From the NCBI GenBank assembly GCA_964451095.1, contig CAYVGI010000008.1:1-64000 (forward strand): 64,000 nucleotides of DNA, in the 5' to 3' direction. The translations under genes and the position numbers were made by a program. A model generated the notes under the pieces. The model saw only the letters and a program-made list of their open reading frames with translations, was not told the origin of the DNA and did not search any database. Below, one piece after another: positions 15,446-25,080 of this stretch (the stretch's first letter is position 1; each line of letters begins with the position of its first letter). The DNA is from DAOTTY01 sp964451095. GTDB taxonomy: Bacteria; Chloroflexota; Anaerolineae; Aggregatilineales; Phototrophicaceae.

Positions 15446-18400
15446 ATGCACAAAGATCGCAAACTAACACTCAGGATCAAGCGGGGCGCTAAGGGTCAAT
15501 CGCTCGTAGAATATACCCTTATCGCTACGCTCGTTATTCTTGCACTCATCGCCGCGCTCGTCGCCACCGGTCCCGCCATCGGCGACGTGTTCTCCAGCGC
15601 GGTTTTTGCTGCGCTAGGGGCAGAAGAAGCGCTAGATAGCCCCCGGCTTGGCGAGGACGACTTCCAGGCGACGCTGGCGTGGATTCAAAACCAGCCGCAG
15701 GTTGTCGCGCCTGGGGGCACCAATGTTGCCTTGGTTCCAACAGCAATCCCGGATGGCTTCGTCCCACCGACGGAACCACCTCCGCTGCCGACGGACACCG
15801 AAATCCCGTCGCCCACGTTTATCCCAACGGCAACACCAGAAGATCAGGTGTGGCCCATCACCTATTACGATAATGGCGGCAACCCCAGTGCACCGTTCGA
15901 CGCGCCAGACAGCAGCGGGCGCTACCGCCTGGATACCGACACTTACATCGGTCTGCAAGCGTGGACGGCGCTTTACTTCCAGGACGGTGAGAGCGGTACC
16001 CCGCTGGACAACCGCAACCTGCGCTACGACGAAGCGTTCTACCAGGAGCCAGGCACCGAAACGTTCATCCGCCCTGGTCGTGATATCCCACGTATCACGG
16101 AGCAGTGGTTCTCCGCACAGCTTCGCCGCGAAATCTGGATCAGCCGCGAAGACGCCCAACTGACCTTTACCATCGAAAACCCTGGTGGTGGTGTGCGCCT
16201 GTATGTGCAAACGCCCAGCGGCACCTGCGCAGACTTCCAACCAGGCTCCAATTCACGCGGTGCCACCACAACCAGTGGCTGCATGATCATTGACGAGTGG
16301 GTAGACGCGCCCCAGGCAATCCTCAGCGGAACCTATGAGTTCCCGTTCGATGGCGTTGACCCCGGTCCGGGTGTGACTGACCTCAACAGCCCGACTTACT
16401 TCACGGGTCCTTACGTGCTCTACCTGGAGTACTACCAGAAGACGGGTGCACCCAACCTCACGCTTAGCATTGACAGCGCCAAGGCAAGCCCGGACGACAC
16501 CGGACTCGCCGGGCAGACGACAAGCTGTAACTGGGGTCCCTACGAGGGTGACCGCTCCAACGAGCGTCCCTACGCCTGGAATGCCGCCGTGGGCTTGGAA
16601 GGCGACAACATCCCGAACAACCAGCGCTGCTATCTTGAGCTGCGCGGCTTTGTCGATATGGCACCCGGTGAGGAGCTTGCCAACTACGAAGGCGAGACCT
16701 ACGGCACCGCAACCGTACCGACGTTCACGTTCTGGCACATCTGGGACTTGAACCCCAACACGCGGGTTTGGCTGGAAGTGGCAGAATACAACGACGTTGA
16801 CGGCGACGACAACCCGGTCAACCGCCCGACTGCCTGGACGCGAGTGTGGCCACCTAACGACCTCAACAACCAGCGTAACTACGAGTGGACACAGGAAGAG
16901 ATCGAACTCACTGGTTACAATGTGGGGGACAATCTCGCCTACCGCTTCGTCATTGAGAACAACGGCGGCGGTGGTGGTCGCAAGCGCTGGTTCGTTGACG
17001 ACATCCGCATTGGCAGCAAGAACCTGCCAGACCTCACGGTGCAAAACCCTGGCGCGGCAGATACCTTCACGGTGTGCAACAACACCGACCCCACAGCAGG
17101 ACCGGTTTGCGAGTCCTACTGGAACATGGAAGACACCGCCAAAGTCCTGCGTGACTTCCGTACCACCGGGCGCTGGGACTTCACCCCCACGGGCGCACAT
17201 GTAGGCACAGGTTTAGGCGATGACCCCGGCAGGCGCTACAGCCTGGAACCCGGTGCCGACCTGAACAGCGTGCCGACCGACCGACGCATTTACTACGTTG
17301 AGTTTGATAAGCGCGTTGACGTTAGCAACACATCCGCAGATGGCATCATCTTCGACAGCGACCCGAACGGCATCGCCGCCGCACCGCCGGACGAAGACGG
17401 TGACGACGGTGCGCCGCTGCTATCCTTCTGGCACAGCTACAACCTGCGAGACTACGTGAGCCTGCAAGTGCAGTACTACGATGACGCTGCTGGCGAATGG
17501 CGCCTGCTGCGCGAAGTCGTGAGCACCCGTGCCGCGTCGGAGGCGTCCGCATCATCCACGTTCGTGCAAGTTCCGCTAAACGAGCGCGAGGTCGCCGATG
17601 AGAATGGCTACGGCACTGGCGTGTTCGACACCGCCGATACCGACATTGACGGCGACGGCTCTTTCTGGACGGAATGGTACCAGGGTCCCCTGCGTATGCG
17701 CTTCGCCATGATCGTTGACGAGAACGCCATCAACGACGCGCTTGACGGTTGGACGCTTGACGACATCGAAATTGAGCGCCTGGGCAACTTCACCTACACG
17801 GCATACCCATTTGCCGACAGCGCAGGCGATGCCATCATCGCCTACGACACGGCGAACAACAGCGAAATCACCTTCACAGGCTTCGACGAATCGCTCGACC
17901 GCTGGCTGCGCACCGGCACTTGGGCAATCTCCAATGAACGTTCCTACACGGGCACCAACGTCTTTAGCGACAGCCCAAACAGCGACTACATCGCCGGGTC
18001 AAACTCTGTACTGGAGCTGCGTGCGCCAATCGACCTAAACAGCGACACGTTCGATAACCCACTTGCCCTGGGCTGTGACCCCGTACAATCTGCTATTCCG
18101 GTTACATGTGCTGACCCAACACAGCGGCACTCCGCAGCGGTTAACCCAGTGCTCTCCTTCTGGTGGAACCGTGACATGGATGTCGGCAGTCGCTTTACCG
18201 TAGAAATCCGCCCCAACGGCGGGCAAGACGCACCAATCACCGTGTGGGAGTACAACTACTCGTCGGACAATGGCGAACAACCCGCTTGGGAGCGCGTAGA
18301 AATCGCACTGAACCCGTTTGTTCTCGACGATCCAGATCCGCTGCTGGTTTACGACGATGACATTGTCGTTGTCTTCCGCCTGGACGCACGCGGCAACAGC

Positions 18401-21400
18401 AGCGCACGTGGCAACGGTGTCTTCGTAGACGACATCGTGCTGCAAGAGGACATCGTCCCACGCGGCTTCCGCCTGTGGAGTGGTGACACTGACGGCGTCA
18501 GCGGTGACGGCTCTCGTTACATCGACACAATTGACGACCGCAGCTCAATCAGCAACGATGATAATATTCTGGAAGACGAGCGCGGCAATTGGTGGAACCG
18601 CTGGTACAGGGGTGGCGAGTGGTACTCCGACTTCTACACCTACACCTACCTGGCGCAGGGCGCACAGGAGCGCACCGACCTAATGGCTCGCTCTGGCACG
18701 CAGTTGTTCCACGACAGCCCGCCCACCAGCGAAGACCCACTAGACAACGACGCCAGCACCACCTACACCTACATGCGGCGCAGCTACAATGTGCTGGAAA
18801 TGATCCGCCCAATCGACATGACCGGGCTGGAAACCGTGCAGCGACAAGGTGATCCAGAAGGCATCGACACAGGTGATGACAACGGCAGCCCGTTGCTGTA
18901 TTGGTGGCAGCGCATGGATCGTGGTGACGACTCTCGCCTGCTGGTGCAGGTTGCCGTCCAAGATGACAACCCACCCGCAGACCGTATCGGTAACCCGCTC
19001 ACCTATGGCAACGACGAACTACACGGCTGGAGCCAATGGCTGACCGTTTACATCACCAACGACAACCCGGACGCCGACTACGCCTGGGTGCGCAAGGGCG
19101 TGAACCTTGCCAACGCGCCTATCTACAACAACAGCGGTAATCGAATCGACACCCGCGACTTTGTCGGTGAAGTTATTCGTGTACGTTTCGTGCTAGACGG
19201 CACCGACGTTACCAACACAGACGACCTGCGCGACGGCTGGTTTATCGACGACGTAGAGTTCACCACACGCATCCCCCGTATCATCGACGTGCCCCTGGTT
19301 GACAGTGGCGACAGTATGCTGAACTGGATGCCAGAGGGCACCTGGGGGCTGGATGTAGCGAAGTTCCGTGGCGGCAACGAGGTGCAGCTACCCGGTGGCG
19401 GTACCTGGAACGTACGCTATCTCAATTGTAACTACCGCCCCTTCGTAGAAACCAACCAACAGGCAAATGGCAGCCGTGGCGGGTGCGACGGCGCAGCGAT
19501 TTCCAACACAATGCTGACCAGAGCCGACTACCGCGCCGCCTATGGCAACTTCAACGCAGGTAACCGCTGGTACATTGAAGATAACATTAGCACACTGGCA
19601 TTCGACGTGGCGTTTGGTGATGATGCAAGAGGCGGACCGCCCAACGCACCAGCAGGCTTCAACTGGAGTGATGACTTCGCAGCGGAGTTCCGACGCACCA
19701 TTACGGTGACCGAAGCGCAGCGCTATCAGTTCTACACTCGCGCCGACGACGGCGTGCGCGTGGGCATCACCCCCTTCCCGCAGATTGACCAGGCAACTGC
19801 TGATCTGTTCGGGCTGACCGTGGGCGAGAACATCCCCACAGGCACAGGCAACTACGCAGACGGGTCAGTCGCTGGTGGGCGGGTATTCTACAACAACATC
19901 ATCGACGACTGGAACAACGGCTCAGCACGGGTTAATCAGGGTTCCGTAACCTTAATCCCCGGCGATTACCTGTTGACCGTGCAATACTATGAGGATGGCG
20001 GCGAGGCAGAAGTTGCCTTCGGCATCAGCAATGCCAACGCATCGTTTAGCGACAGCCCACTGAGCGTACCCCCGCCGAACATCGATAGCTTCGCAACGGT
20101 ACCCGTCAACTACCTTAGCGACAGCTCAATGGAGTTGGACGGACTGCTGGACTTGCGCCCCACCAACAAGCCCATCATCCAGTACTACACCCAGTACGAC
20201 CTGAACAACGTCAACGGCACCGCCTACCTGGAAGTGTCCCGCGATGGTGGCTTTGAGTGGACACGAGACAACCTGGAACAAACAGTCGTCGCGCCAGACC
20301 TCACCGTGCAGGCAAACAGCCCGACATCTTGGAATGGCAGGGAAGTCGACGAATGGGAGCAGCGCACCAACTCGCTGGAGGCATATGCTGGGCAGATGAT
20401 TAGCCTGCGCTTCCGCGTCCGGGTAGATGCGAACCTCAACCGCGTCCGCAACGAGGCGACTGATAACGACGACAACACGGCAGACGGCGTGTACATCACG
20501 GACATCCTCATCCAAGACTTGCAGCCCTCCACTCCGAACCCCATCATTCTGCGTAACCCGCAGCTAACCGTCAACGTGAGCGTGGGCGTACCCCAACCGC
20601 TTGACGTGTTTGCAGGCGGCGCTGCACCGCTGCGCTACGAGTGGTTCCTGGGCACACCGCCCGTCGGTGACCCCGGCACACCGGGCGTAACACCGCCAGG
20701 CAACGTCGCAGTGGGCACCAACAGCAACACGTTCACACCCCCAGCCGATCTGGTTCCGGGTCTGTACACGTACTGGGTGCGCGTATCCAACGCCATCTCG
20801 GATAACGACCCGAACATCTTCCCTGCGGTCAGCGTACCCACGGAATACCGTGTCTCCGACTGTGCACCGGTGGCGCTGGGCGACTGCGGCATCTACCGTA
20901 TCAACGTCAACGGCGACGACTTGTCCTCCCGTGACGGCACCCAGCCGGGCTGGTTCGGCGACCGAGACTCTGCGACACAGTTCGCCCCCGGTGGCACGAA
21001 CTTTAGCGGCAACAGCTTCAATGGTAACGATAACGGCGTTGCGATCCCCAATGTTAGCGGCAACGAGTTCGTCATCGCAGCCATCTCCGGTGCCGCGCCA
21101 GAGCAGGCTTACGAGCGCTTCCGTGCTGCTGGTAGTGGCAACAGTATGGCGTGGACGTTCCCGGTAGAGGCGGGGCAGTACACCGTGCGCCTATACATGA
21201 CAGACCCCTACTCCAGCAACAACCAGGGGCGCTTCAGCGTGCGGCTAAACGGTGACGTTGCCAACTACAAGACGGGCGGCACCAGCCAACCGCTAAACAA
21301 TGTGGACTTCTTCGACATCATCGGCGGTGTAAACCAGCAAGCAGCAGTGCTGGAGATGGATGCGGTGTCCGTCACCCCGGCACAAAACGCCCTGACGGTC

Positions 21401-22351
21401 GAAGTCAGCAATGGCAGCGACACCACCTACGTTTCCGCGATTGAGATTTTCCCGGTCACATCGCTGAACCCGGAAATCGTACAGCAGCCGCCCACAACCG
21501 CCACCGTAGCGGATGGCGCAACCGCGCAGGTCGGCGTGAGCGCCACGGGTGCCAACCTCAGCTTCCAGTGGTATGAGGTCAGCGGACCGAGCGACTTTAG
21601 CACGGCAAACCCAATATCAGCGGGTGTTGCCACCAGTGTACAAGGGCTGAACGGTACCAGCGTACTCAGCATTCCCAACTTCACCGGGGCAGACCGCTTC
21701 TTCTGGGCGCAGGTCACTGGCGGACCCGACGGCAACAGCAACCAGACCGTGAACAGTGTGGTCGCTCGCATCACAGCGTGCACGTTCGACGCAGCAACAT
21801 CCGACCCCGGTACGTGCGGCTTCTGGTTTATCGACCTGCACGGCGACAACATCGAACAGGCAAACGACGGCACGCGCTGGTTCCCAGATAGCACAACACC
21901 CGGTATCACGATCAGCGACCCGAGCGCTACTAGAACCAACAACCTCAACAACTTTACCTACAGCGGTAACGTCAGCGAGGATCATGTACCGCGCGATGTG
22001 TTCGAACGCCACTACTCCAGGCGTGCCCGCTTTGGTTGGTCAATCGACATGAGCCAACCAGCAGGCGCGGGCGGTGGTAACGGCTTCTACGACGTAACCA
22101 TCTACAGTGCGGACAACACCAACCGCTCCGACCGTCGCTCTATGACGATTTACATCGAGGGTGTGGAAGTCATCACCAACTATCACCCGGAGAACGACCC
22201 GTTCTGCGGCGACGATAACCGCTTCTGTTCTATCACGTTCAATGACATACAGGTAACCGACGGTGTTCTCGACATTGAGTTCGAGTCCACGCAAACGCAA
22301 TCGACCCGCAGGCAGGTTCGCGTCAACGCGATCGAGGTGACGCCGCGTTAG
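15446..22351 (+). CDS. Giant surface protein with Flp-pilin-type N-terminus, five anchor-J/MAM-like repeats, PA14, Ig-like and malectin-like domains
   Basis: 2,301 residues from ATG 15446 (AGGA nine bases before). Residues 1-17 are a basic leader ending GAKG. Then comes QSLVEY with Glu at +5 and Tyr at +6, followed by about 25 hydrophobic residues: an Flp-type prepilin site, cleaved after Gly17 by TadV-like peptidases in known systems. Residues 87-134 are a Pro/Thr linker. After a beta domain (135-347) come repeats near 357-527, 572-779, 817-1002, 1072-1277 and 1557-1694. Each has a 'P-hydrophobic-[FY][WY]' strand early and ends with a [FY][VI]xD[IV] motif (FVDDIRI, TLDDIEI, FVDDIVL, FIDDVEF, YITDILI). 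A PA14-like domain (1317-1532, FYTRADDGVRV, IIDDWNNG) sits before the fifth. Two Ig-like (1697-1804, 2009-2112) and two malectin-like domains (1812-2004, 2122-2301) finish it. It is Asp/Asn-rich and probably binds calcium and sugars. No Tad machinery is in the window. Confidence 0.85.
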   Translation: MHKDRKLTLRIKRGAKGQSLVEYTLIATLVILALIAALVATGPAIGDVFSSAVFAALGAEEALDSPRLGEDDFQATLAWIQNQPQVVAPGGTNVALVPTAIPDGFVPPTEPPPLPTDTEIPSPTFIPTATPEDQVWPITYYDNGGNPSAPFDAPDSSGRYRLDTDTYIGLQAWTALYFQDGESGTPLDNRNLRYDEAFYQEPGTETFIRPGRDIPRITEQWFSAQLRREIWISREDAQLTFTIENPGGGVRLYVQTPSGTCADFQPGSNSRGATTTSGCMIIDEWVDAPQAILSGTYEFPFDGVDPGPGVTDLNSPTYFTGPYVLYLEYYQKTGAPNLTLSIDSAKASPDDTGLAGQTTSCNWGPYEGDRSNERPYAWNAAVGLEGDNIPNNQRCYLELRGFVDMAPGEELANYEGETYGTATVPTFTFWHIWDLNPNTRVWLEVAEYNDVDGDDNPVNRPTAWTRVWPPNDLNNQRNYEWTQEEIELTGYNVGDNLAYRFVIENNGGGGGRKRWFVDDIRIGSKNLPDLTVQNPGAADTFTVCNNTDPTAGPVCESYWNMEDTAKVLRDFRTTGRWDFTPTGAHVGTGLGDDPGRRYSLEPGADLNSVPTDRRIYYVEFDKRVDVSNTSADGIIFDSDPNGIAAAPPDEDGDDGAPLLSFWHSYNLRDYVSLQVQYYDDAAGEWRLLREVVSTRAASEASASSTFVQVPLNEREVADENGYGTGVFDTADTDIDGDGSFWTEWYQGPLRMRFAMIVDENAINDALDGWTLDDIEIERLGNFTYTAYPFADSAGDAIIAYDTANNSEITFTGFDESLDRWLRTGTWAISNERSYTGTNVFSDSPNSDYIAGSNSVLELRAPIDLNSDTFDNPLALGCDPVQSAIPVTCADPTQRHSAAVNPVLSFWWNRDMDVGSRFTVEIRPNGGQDAPITVWEYNYSSDNGEQPAWERVEIALNPFVLDDPDPLLVYDDDIVVVFRLDARGNSSARGNGVFVDDIVLQEDIVPRGFRLWSGDTDGVSGDGSRYIDTIDDRSSISNDDNILEDERGNWWNRWYRGGEWYSDFYTYTYLAQGAQERTDLMARSGTQLFHDSPPTSEDPLDNDASTTYTYMRRSYNVLEMIRPIDMTGLETVQRQGDPEGIDTGDDNGSPLLYWWQRMDRGDDSRLLVQVAVQDDNPPADRIGNPLTYGNDELHGWSQWLTVYITNDNPDADYAWVRKGVNLANAPIYNNSGNRIDTRDFVGEVIRVRFVLDGTDVTNTDDLRDGWFIDDVEFTTRIPRIIDVPLVDSGDSMLNWMPEGTWGLDVAKFRGGNEVQLPGGGTWNVRYLNCNYRPFVETNQQANGSRGGCDGAAISNTMLTRADYRAAYGNFNAGNRWYIEDNISTLAFDVAFGDDARGGPPNAPAGFNWSDDFAAEFRRTITVTEAQRYQFYTRADDGVRVGITPFPQIDQATADLFGLTVGENIPTGTGNYADGSVAGGRVFYNNIIDDWNNGSARVNQGSVTLIPGDYLLTVQYYEDGGEAEVAFGISNANASFSDSPLSVPPPNIDSFATVPVNYLSDSSMELDGLLDLRPTNKPIIQYYTQYDLNNVNGTAYLEVSRDGGFEWTRDNLEQTVVAPDLTVQANSPTSWNGREVDEWEQRTNSLEAYAGQMISLRFRVRVDANLNRVRNEATDNDDNTADGVYITDILIQDLQPSTPNPIILRNPQLTVNVSVGVPQPLDVFAGGAAPLRYEWFLGTPPVGDPGTPGVTPPGNVAVGTNSNTFTPPADLVPGLYTYWVRVSNAISDNDPNIFPAVSVPTEYRVSDCAPVALGDCGIYRINVNGDDLSSRDGTQPGWFGDRDSATQFAPGGTNFSGNSFNGNDNGVAIPNVSGNEFVIAAISGAAPEQAYERFRAAGSGNSMAWTFPVEAGQYTVRLYMTDPYSSNNQGRFSVRLNGDVANYKTGGTSQPLNNVDFFDIIGGVNQQAAVLEMDAVSVTPAQNALTVEVSNGSDTTYVSAIEIFPVTSLNPEIVQQPPTTATVADGATAQVGVSATGANLSFQWYEVSGPSDFSTANPISAGVATSVQGLNGTSVLSIPNFTGADRFFWAQVTGGPDGNSNQTVNSVVARITACTFDAATSDPGTCGFWFIDLHGDNIEQANDGTRWFPDSTTPGITISDPSATRTNNLNNFTYSGNVSEDHVPRDVFERHYSRRARFGWSIDMSQPAGAGGGNGFYDVTIYSADNTNRSDRRSMTIYIEGVEVITNYHPENDPFCGDDNRFCSITFNDIQVTDGVLDIEFESTQTQSTRRQVRVNAIEVTPR

Positions 22352-22386
22352 GGTTCACCGCACAGCCAACCGCATAACCATCATCG

Positions 22387-22423
22387 GCAGGTTCCCTCAA
22401 GTGGGGGAACCTGCTTTTTGTTT
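22387..22423 (+). terminator. Rho-independent terminator after the giant surface-protein gene
   Basis: A perfect 10-bp stem GCAGGTTCCC (22387-22396) / GGGAACCTGC (22405-22414), with an 8-base loop, then TTTTTGTTTG. It lies 36 bases beyond the TAG and isolates the giant gene as its own transcription unit from the guanylate kinase-like gene. Confidence 0.92.
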
Positions 22424-22506
22424 GCTGTTACCCATCTGGAAACCTACGGGAGGGCTTGCTACACTGGTAGAACCATGTGCGAAGACCATCTACCAGGAGA
22501 GCCACC

Positions 22507-23496
22507 TTGAACCCAAGACAGGAACGCCAGGGGTTGCTGTTTATCCTCGTCGGTCCCACAGGCGCAGGCAAAAACACGCTCATGAACCGGGTGCTGGACG
22601 ACATGGAAGACCTCGCACAGCTCCCCACCGCTACATCGCGGGGCATCCGCCCGACCGAGGAGGAGGGACGCGAACACCACTTCGTCACGGAGCAGCGATT
22701 CCGCCAGATGATTGCCGACAACGACCTGCTGGAGTGGCAAGAGGTACACGGGCGGCTGTATGGGGTACCGCGTGGCACGGTAGAGTATCTCATCGTCAAC
22801 CGGCTAGATCGTGTTGCCGATGTTGACGTGCTCGGCGCAATGACTGTGCGTGCCGTCTACCCAGATAACGTGGTGCTGGTGTTCGTACAGCCTGGCAAAC
22901 TGGACAACATCGAGGCAACTGTGCGGGAACGGCTTGCCTTGCGTGGGGAAAACGAAGCCGAGATCGAAAATCGCCTGCTGCGCATCCCGATGGAGATGAG
23001 CTATGCGCCCTACTGCGACTATCTAGTCGTGAATGAGGACATGGAGCAGGCAGTTCGCACGCTTAACGGCATCATCCTGGCGGAACGCAGCCGCCGCGAC
23101 CTGGCAAACCTGAAGGTGCGTCAAGACTTTCCACGGCATCCGCTGGTGCACAAAGTCACTCTGGTCGCAACTTACGACGATCAGGCACTCTGCATAGATG
23201 GCACCCTGCCCGCAGACCTTATCATGGACGGCGAACTGCCACAGGAAGCGGCACTGCGGGCGCTAGAACCCGTAGAAGACCGCGCACCAAGCGTGCTCGG
23301 GGCAACACCGCTGCACGTCGACCTGCAACCCAACAAATATCACGAAGAGCTAATCTTCTGGTTCCAGGTGCCAGCAACCTACACCGATGACCTGCCTGAG
23401 GGCTGGTCTTGGGCACCGCTCGATTCGCTGCGCATCCCAGAAGCGGTGCGAGAGGCACTGCCAACCGCACCGCTGGAAAATCCAGTAGACGTGTGA
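22507..23496 (+). CDS. Guanylate kinase-like protein with an extra C-terminal domain
   Basis: 329 residues from TTG 22507, chosen because AGGAGA lies six bases before it; an upstream GTG at 22477 has no comparable site. Residues about 8-190 are a guanylate kinase: P-loop GPTGAGKNTL, ATSRGIRPTEEEG (GMP-binding Arg region), LLEWQEVHGRLYGVPRG, ADVDVLGAM, the Arg-rich lid, and CDYLVVNEDMEQA. Residues about 200-329 are extra. HPLVHKVTLVATYDDQALCI and HEELIFWFQVPATYTDDLPEGWSW-type text resemble a Nudix-like beta fold without the Nudix box. Canonical Gmk stops near 200 residues. This may be the cell's only GMP kinase with a fused sensor or dimerisation domain, or a paralogue. Confidence 0.82.
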   Translation: MNPRQERQGLLFILVGPTGAGKNTLMNRVLDDMEDLAQLPTATSRGIRPTEEEGREHHFVTEQRFRQMIADNDLLEWQEVHGRLYGVPRGTVEYLIVNRLDRVADVDVLGAMTVRAVYPDNVVLVFVQPGKLDNIEATVRERLALRGENEAEIENRLLRIPMEMSYAPYCDYLVVNEDMEQAVRTLNGIILAERSRRDLANLKVRQDFPRHPLVHKVTLVATYDDQALCIDGTLPADLIMDGELPQEAALRALEPVEDRAPSVLGATPLHVDLQPNKYHEELIFWFQVPATYTDDLPEGWSWAPLDSLRIPEAVREALPTAPLENPVDV

Positions 23497-23524
23497 GCTA
23501 AACCGTAAACGAAAGACATCCAAC

Positions 23525-24589
23525 ATGACGTTACTCAAAACCACACAGCAGGCACAGGGTGCCGTGCTCGCAGACGATGGCATTCCGCTGCACTTTGGCG
23601 ACATCCCAGCAGAGTACACAGCAGCAAACACCGCCGCCGCCCTGCTAGACCGCTCCCACGAGGGGCGGGTTCGCATCACCGGTGCAGACCGCCTGGAAAT
23701 CCTGCATCGCATCTCCACCAACGATGTGAACGCGCTGACGGTAGGGCAGGGCGCGGGCACCATCTTCACCAAGGCGAACGCCCGCATCATCGACCGGGTA
23801 GAGGTGTACAACCGCGACGCCGAAGCATTGCTGCTCACCTCGCCGGGGCGGGGTGCGGTCATGGCGCGGTTTTTACAGCGCAAGATCTTCTTCAACGATG
23901 ACGCCCAACTGACCGACCTCACCGCACAGGGCGTCCACTTCACCCTAACCGGACCGAAAGCAACGGAAATCGTCGCCGGGTTGGGAATCCCCGCAGCGGC
24001 GCAAGGTAACGGTGCTGACGGGAACATTGCAGGTGTGCCCGTGTTTGTAGCGCAGCGCAAACCACTACTCGCACCGTACTATTCCATCGTCGTGTTCGAC
24101 GCAGCACAGGCAGCAGATGTATGGCAAGCGCTCAGTGCCGCCGTCGCAAACGTTGATGGCGCACCTGCTGGGTCGCTCGCGTATAACATGCTGCGCGTTG
24201 CATCCGGGCAACCCGCCTTCGGGCGAGAGATCACCGAGGACTATCTTCCGTTGGAGGTGGGACTGTGGGACGAAGTGAGCTTTACCAAGGGATGCTACAC
24301 CGGGCAGGAGATCATCGCCCGCATGGAGAGCCGCCACCAGCTTGCCCGTGTGTTGGTACGCCTGCAACTGAAGACACCCGTAGACGCCCCTACAAAGCTG
24401 TACCTGGATGACAAGGCAGTCGGCACGCTCACTAGCAGCGCACAAACCCCAGATGGCACCGTGCACGGGCTGGCGGTGGTCAAAACTGCCGCTGCCACGC
24501 CCAGCGCCTCGTTAAGCACCGAAGATGGCACCAACACCCAGGTTGTTGACTTAGCAGGCACCCCACCGCCAGAGCGGATGCTATCCTAG
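23525..24589 (+). CDS. YgfZ/GcvT-like folate-binding protein
   Basis: 354 residues, aminomethyltransferase fold. The diagnostic KGCYTGQEI motif of YgfZ-type proteins (near residue 258, with the invariant Cys) is present, preceded by DYLPLEVGLWDEVSF. The N-terminal LDRSHEGRVRITGADRLEILHRISTND is the conserved opening of the folate-binding domain. YgfZ proteins bind tetrahydrofolate and support maturation or repair of certain Fe-S clusters. This is attractive in a window with a 2Fe-2S molybdenum-hydroxylase subunit, but that link is speculative. It follows the guanylate kinase gene by 28 bases. Its last nine bases overlap the convergent FtsB-like gene. Confidence 0.85.
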   Translation: MTLLKTTQQAQGAVLADDGIPLHFGDIPAEYTAANTAAALLDRSHEGRVRITGADRLEILHRISTNDVNALTVGQGAGTIFTKANARIIDRVEVYNRDAEALLLTSPGRGAVMARFLQRKIFFNDDAQLTDLTAQGVHFTLTGPKATEIVAGLGIPAAAQGNGADGNIAGVPVFVAQRKPLLAPYYSIVVFDAAQAADVWQALSAAVANVDGAPAGSLAYNMLRVASGQPAFGREITEDYLPLEVGLWDEVSFTKGCYTGQEIIARMESRHQLARVLVRLQLKTPVDAPTKLYLDDKAVGTLTSSAQTPDGTVHGLAVVKTAAATPSASLSTEDGTNTQVVDLAGTPPPERMLS

Positions 24590-25057
24590 CGGCGGGGGGC
24601 TGTCGAAAAACAGTTCCCACCACAGTGTCCAATTTTCGGGCTGCGGGTCGGTCGTCTGCACCGGGACAGTCGGCATGGGGGCAGGTGTGGGTTGGGCAGC
24701 AACCGCCCCCCCACCTGCCTGCGGCACAGGCACAACCAGCACTTCGTTATCGCGGATCATTTTGCCCTCTCGCCGCGCCCACTGCTCCACATAAGCGTCG
24801 CTATCGGAATAATCGCGGATGGCAATGAGCGTCGCCTGCTGTGCCCGCAACCGCTCGACTTCCGACTGCACCTCGTCGTACATCTCAGTCAGCGGCCGCC
24901 CAGATGCAATCCGGCTGCTGAAGTTAATCGCCAAAATCAACCCGAACGCGATAATCATCGCAAATGTGATTTGCAAACCCGATAGTTGCCCGGCCCGCGT
25001 CCGCAGCTTAGGGGCATTGCTGCTGTTTTCGTCGTGGTAGTCTTGTACTTCGGACAT
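24581..25057 (-). CDS. Septum formation initiator (FtsB/DivIC)-like protein with Pro-rich C-terminal tail
   Basis: 158 residues. One transmembrane helix near residues 25-47 is followed by a coiled-coil (YDEVQSEVERLRAQQATLIAIRDY) and then SDAYVEQWARREGKMIRDNEVLVVPVP, the conserved end of FtsB/DivIC. This family bridges FtsL and FtsQ in the divisome. The tail after about residue 115 is unusual: Ala/Pro/Thr-rich (AAQPTPAPMPTVPVQ), ending in Trp-rich NWTLWWELFF. ATG 25057 is preferred to the TTG one codon earlier because GAGG is better spaced. It is the third gene of a leftward run with the SH3 and TolB-like genes. Confidence 0.78.
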   Translation of the reverse strand: MSEVQDYHDENSSNAPKLRTRAGQLSGLQITFAMIIAFGLILAINFSSRIASGRPLTEMYDEVQSEVERLRAQQATLIAIRDYSDSDAYVEQWARREGKMIRDNEVLVVPVPQAGGGAVAAQPTPAPMPTVPVQTTDPQPENWTLWWELFFDSPPPLG

Positions 25058-25080
25058 CAATTGCCCTCAAAATTTTCGAT

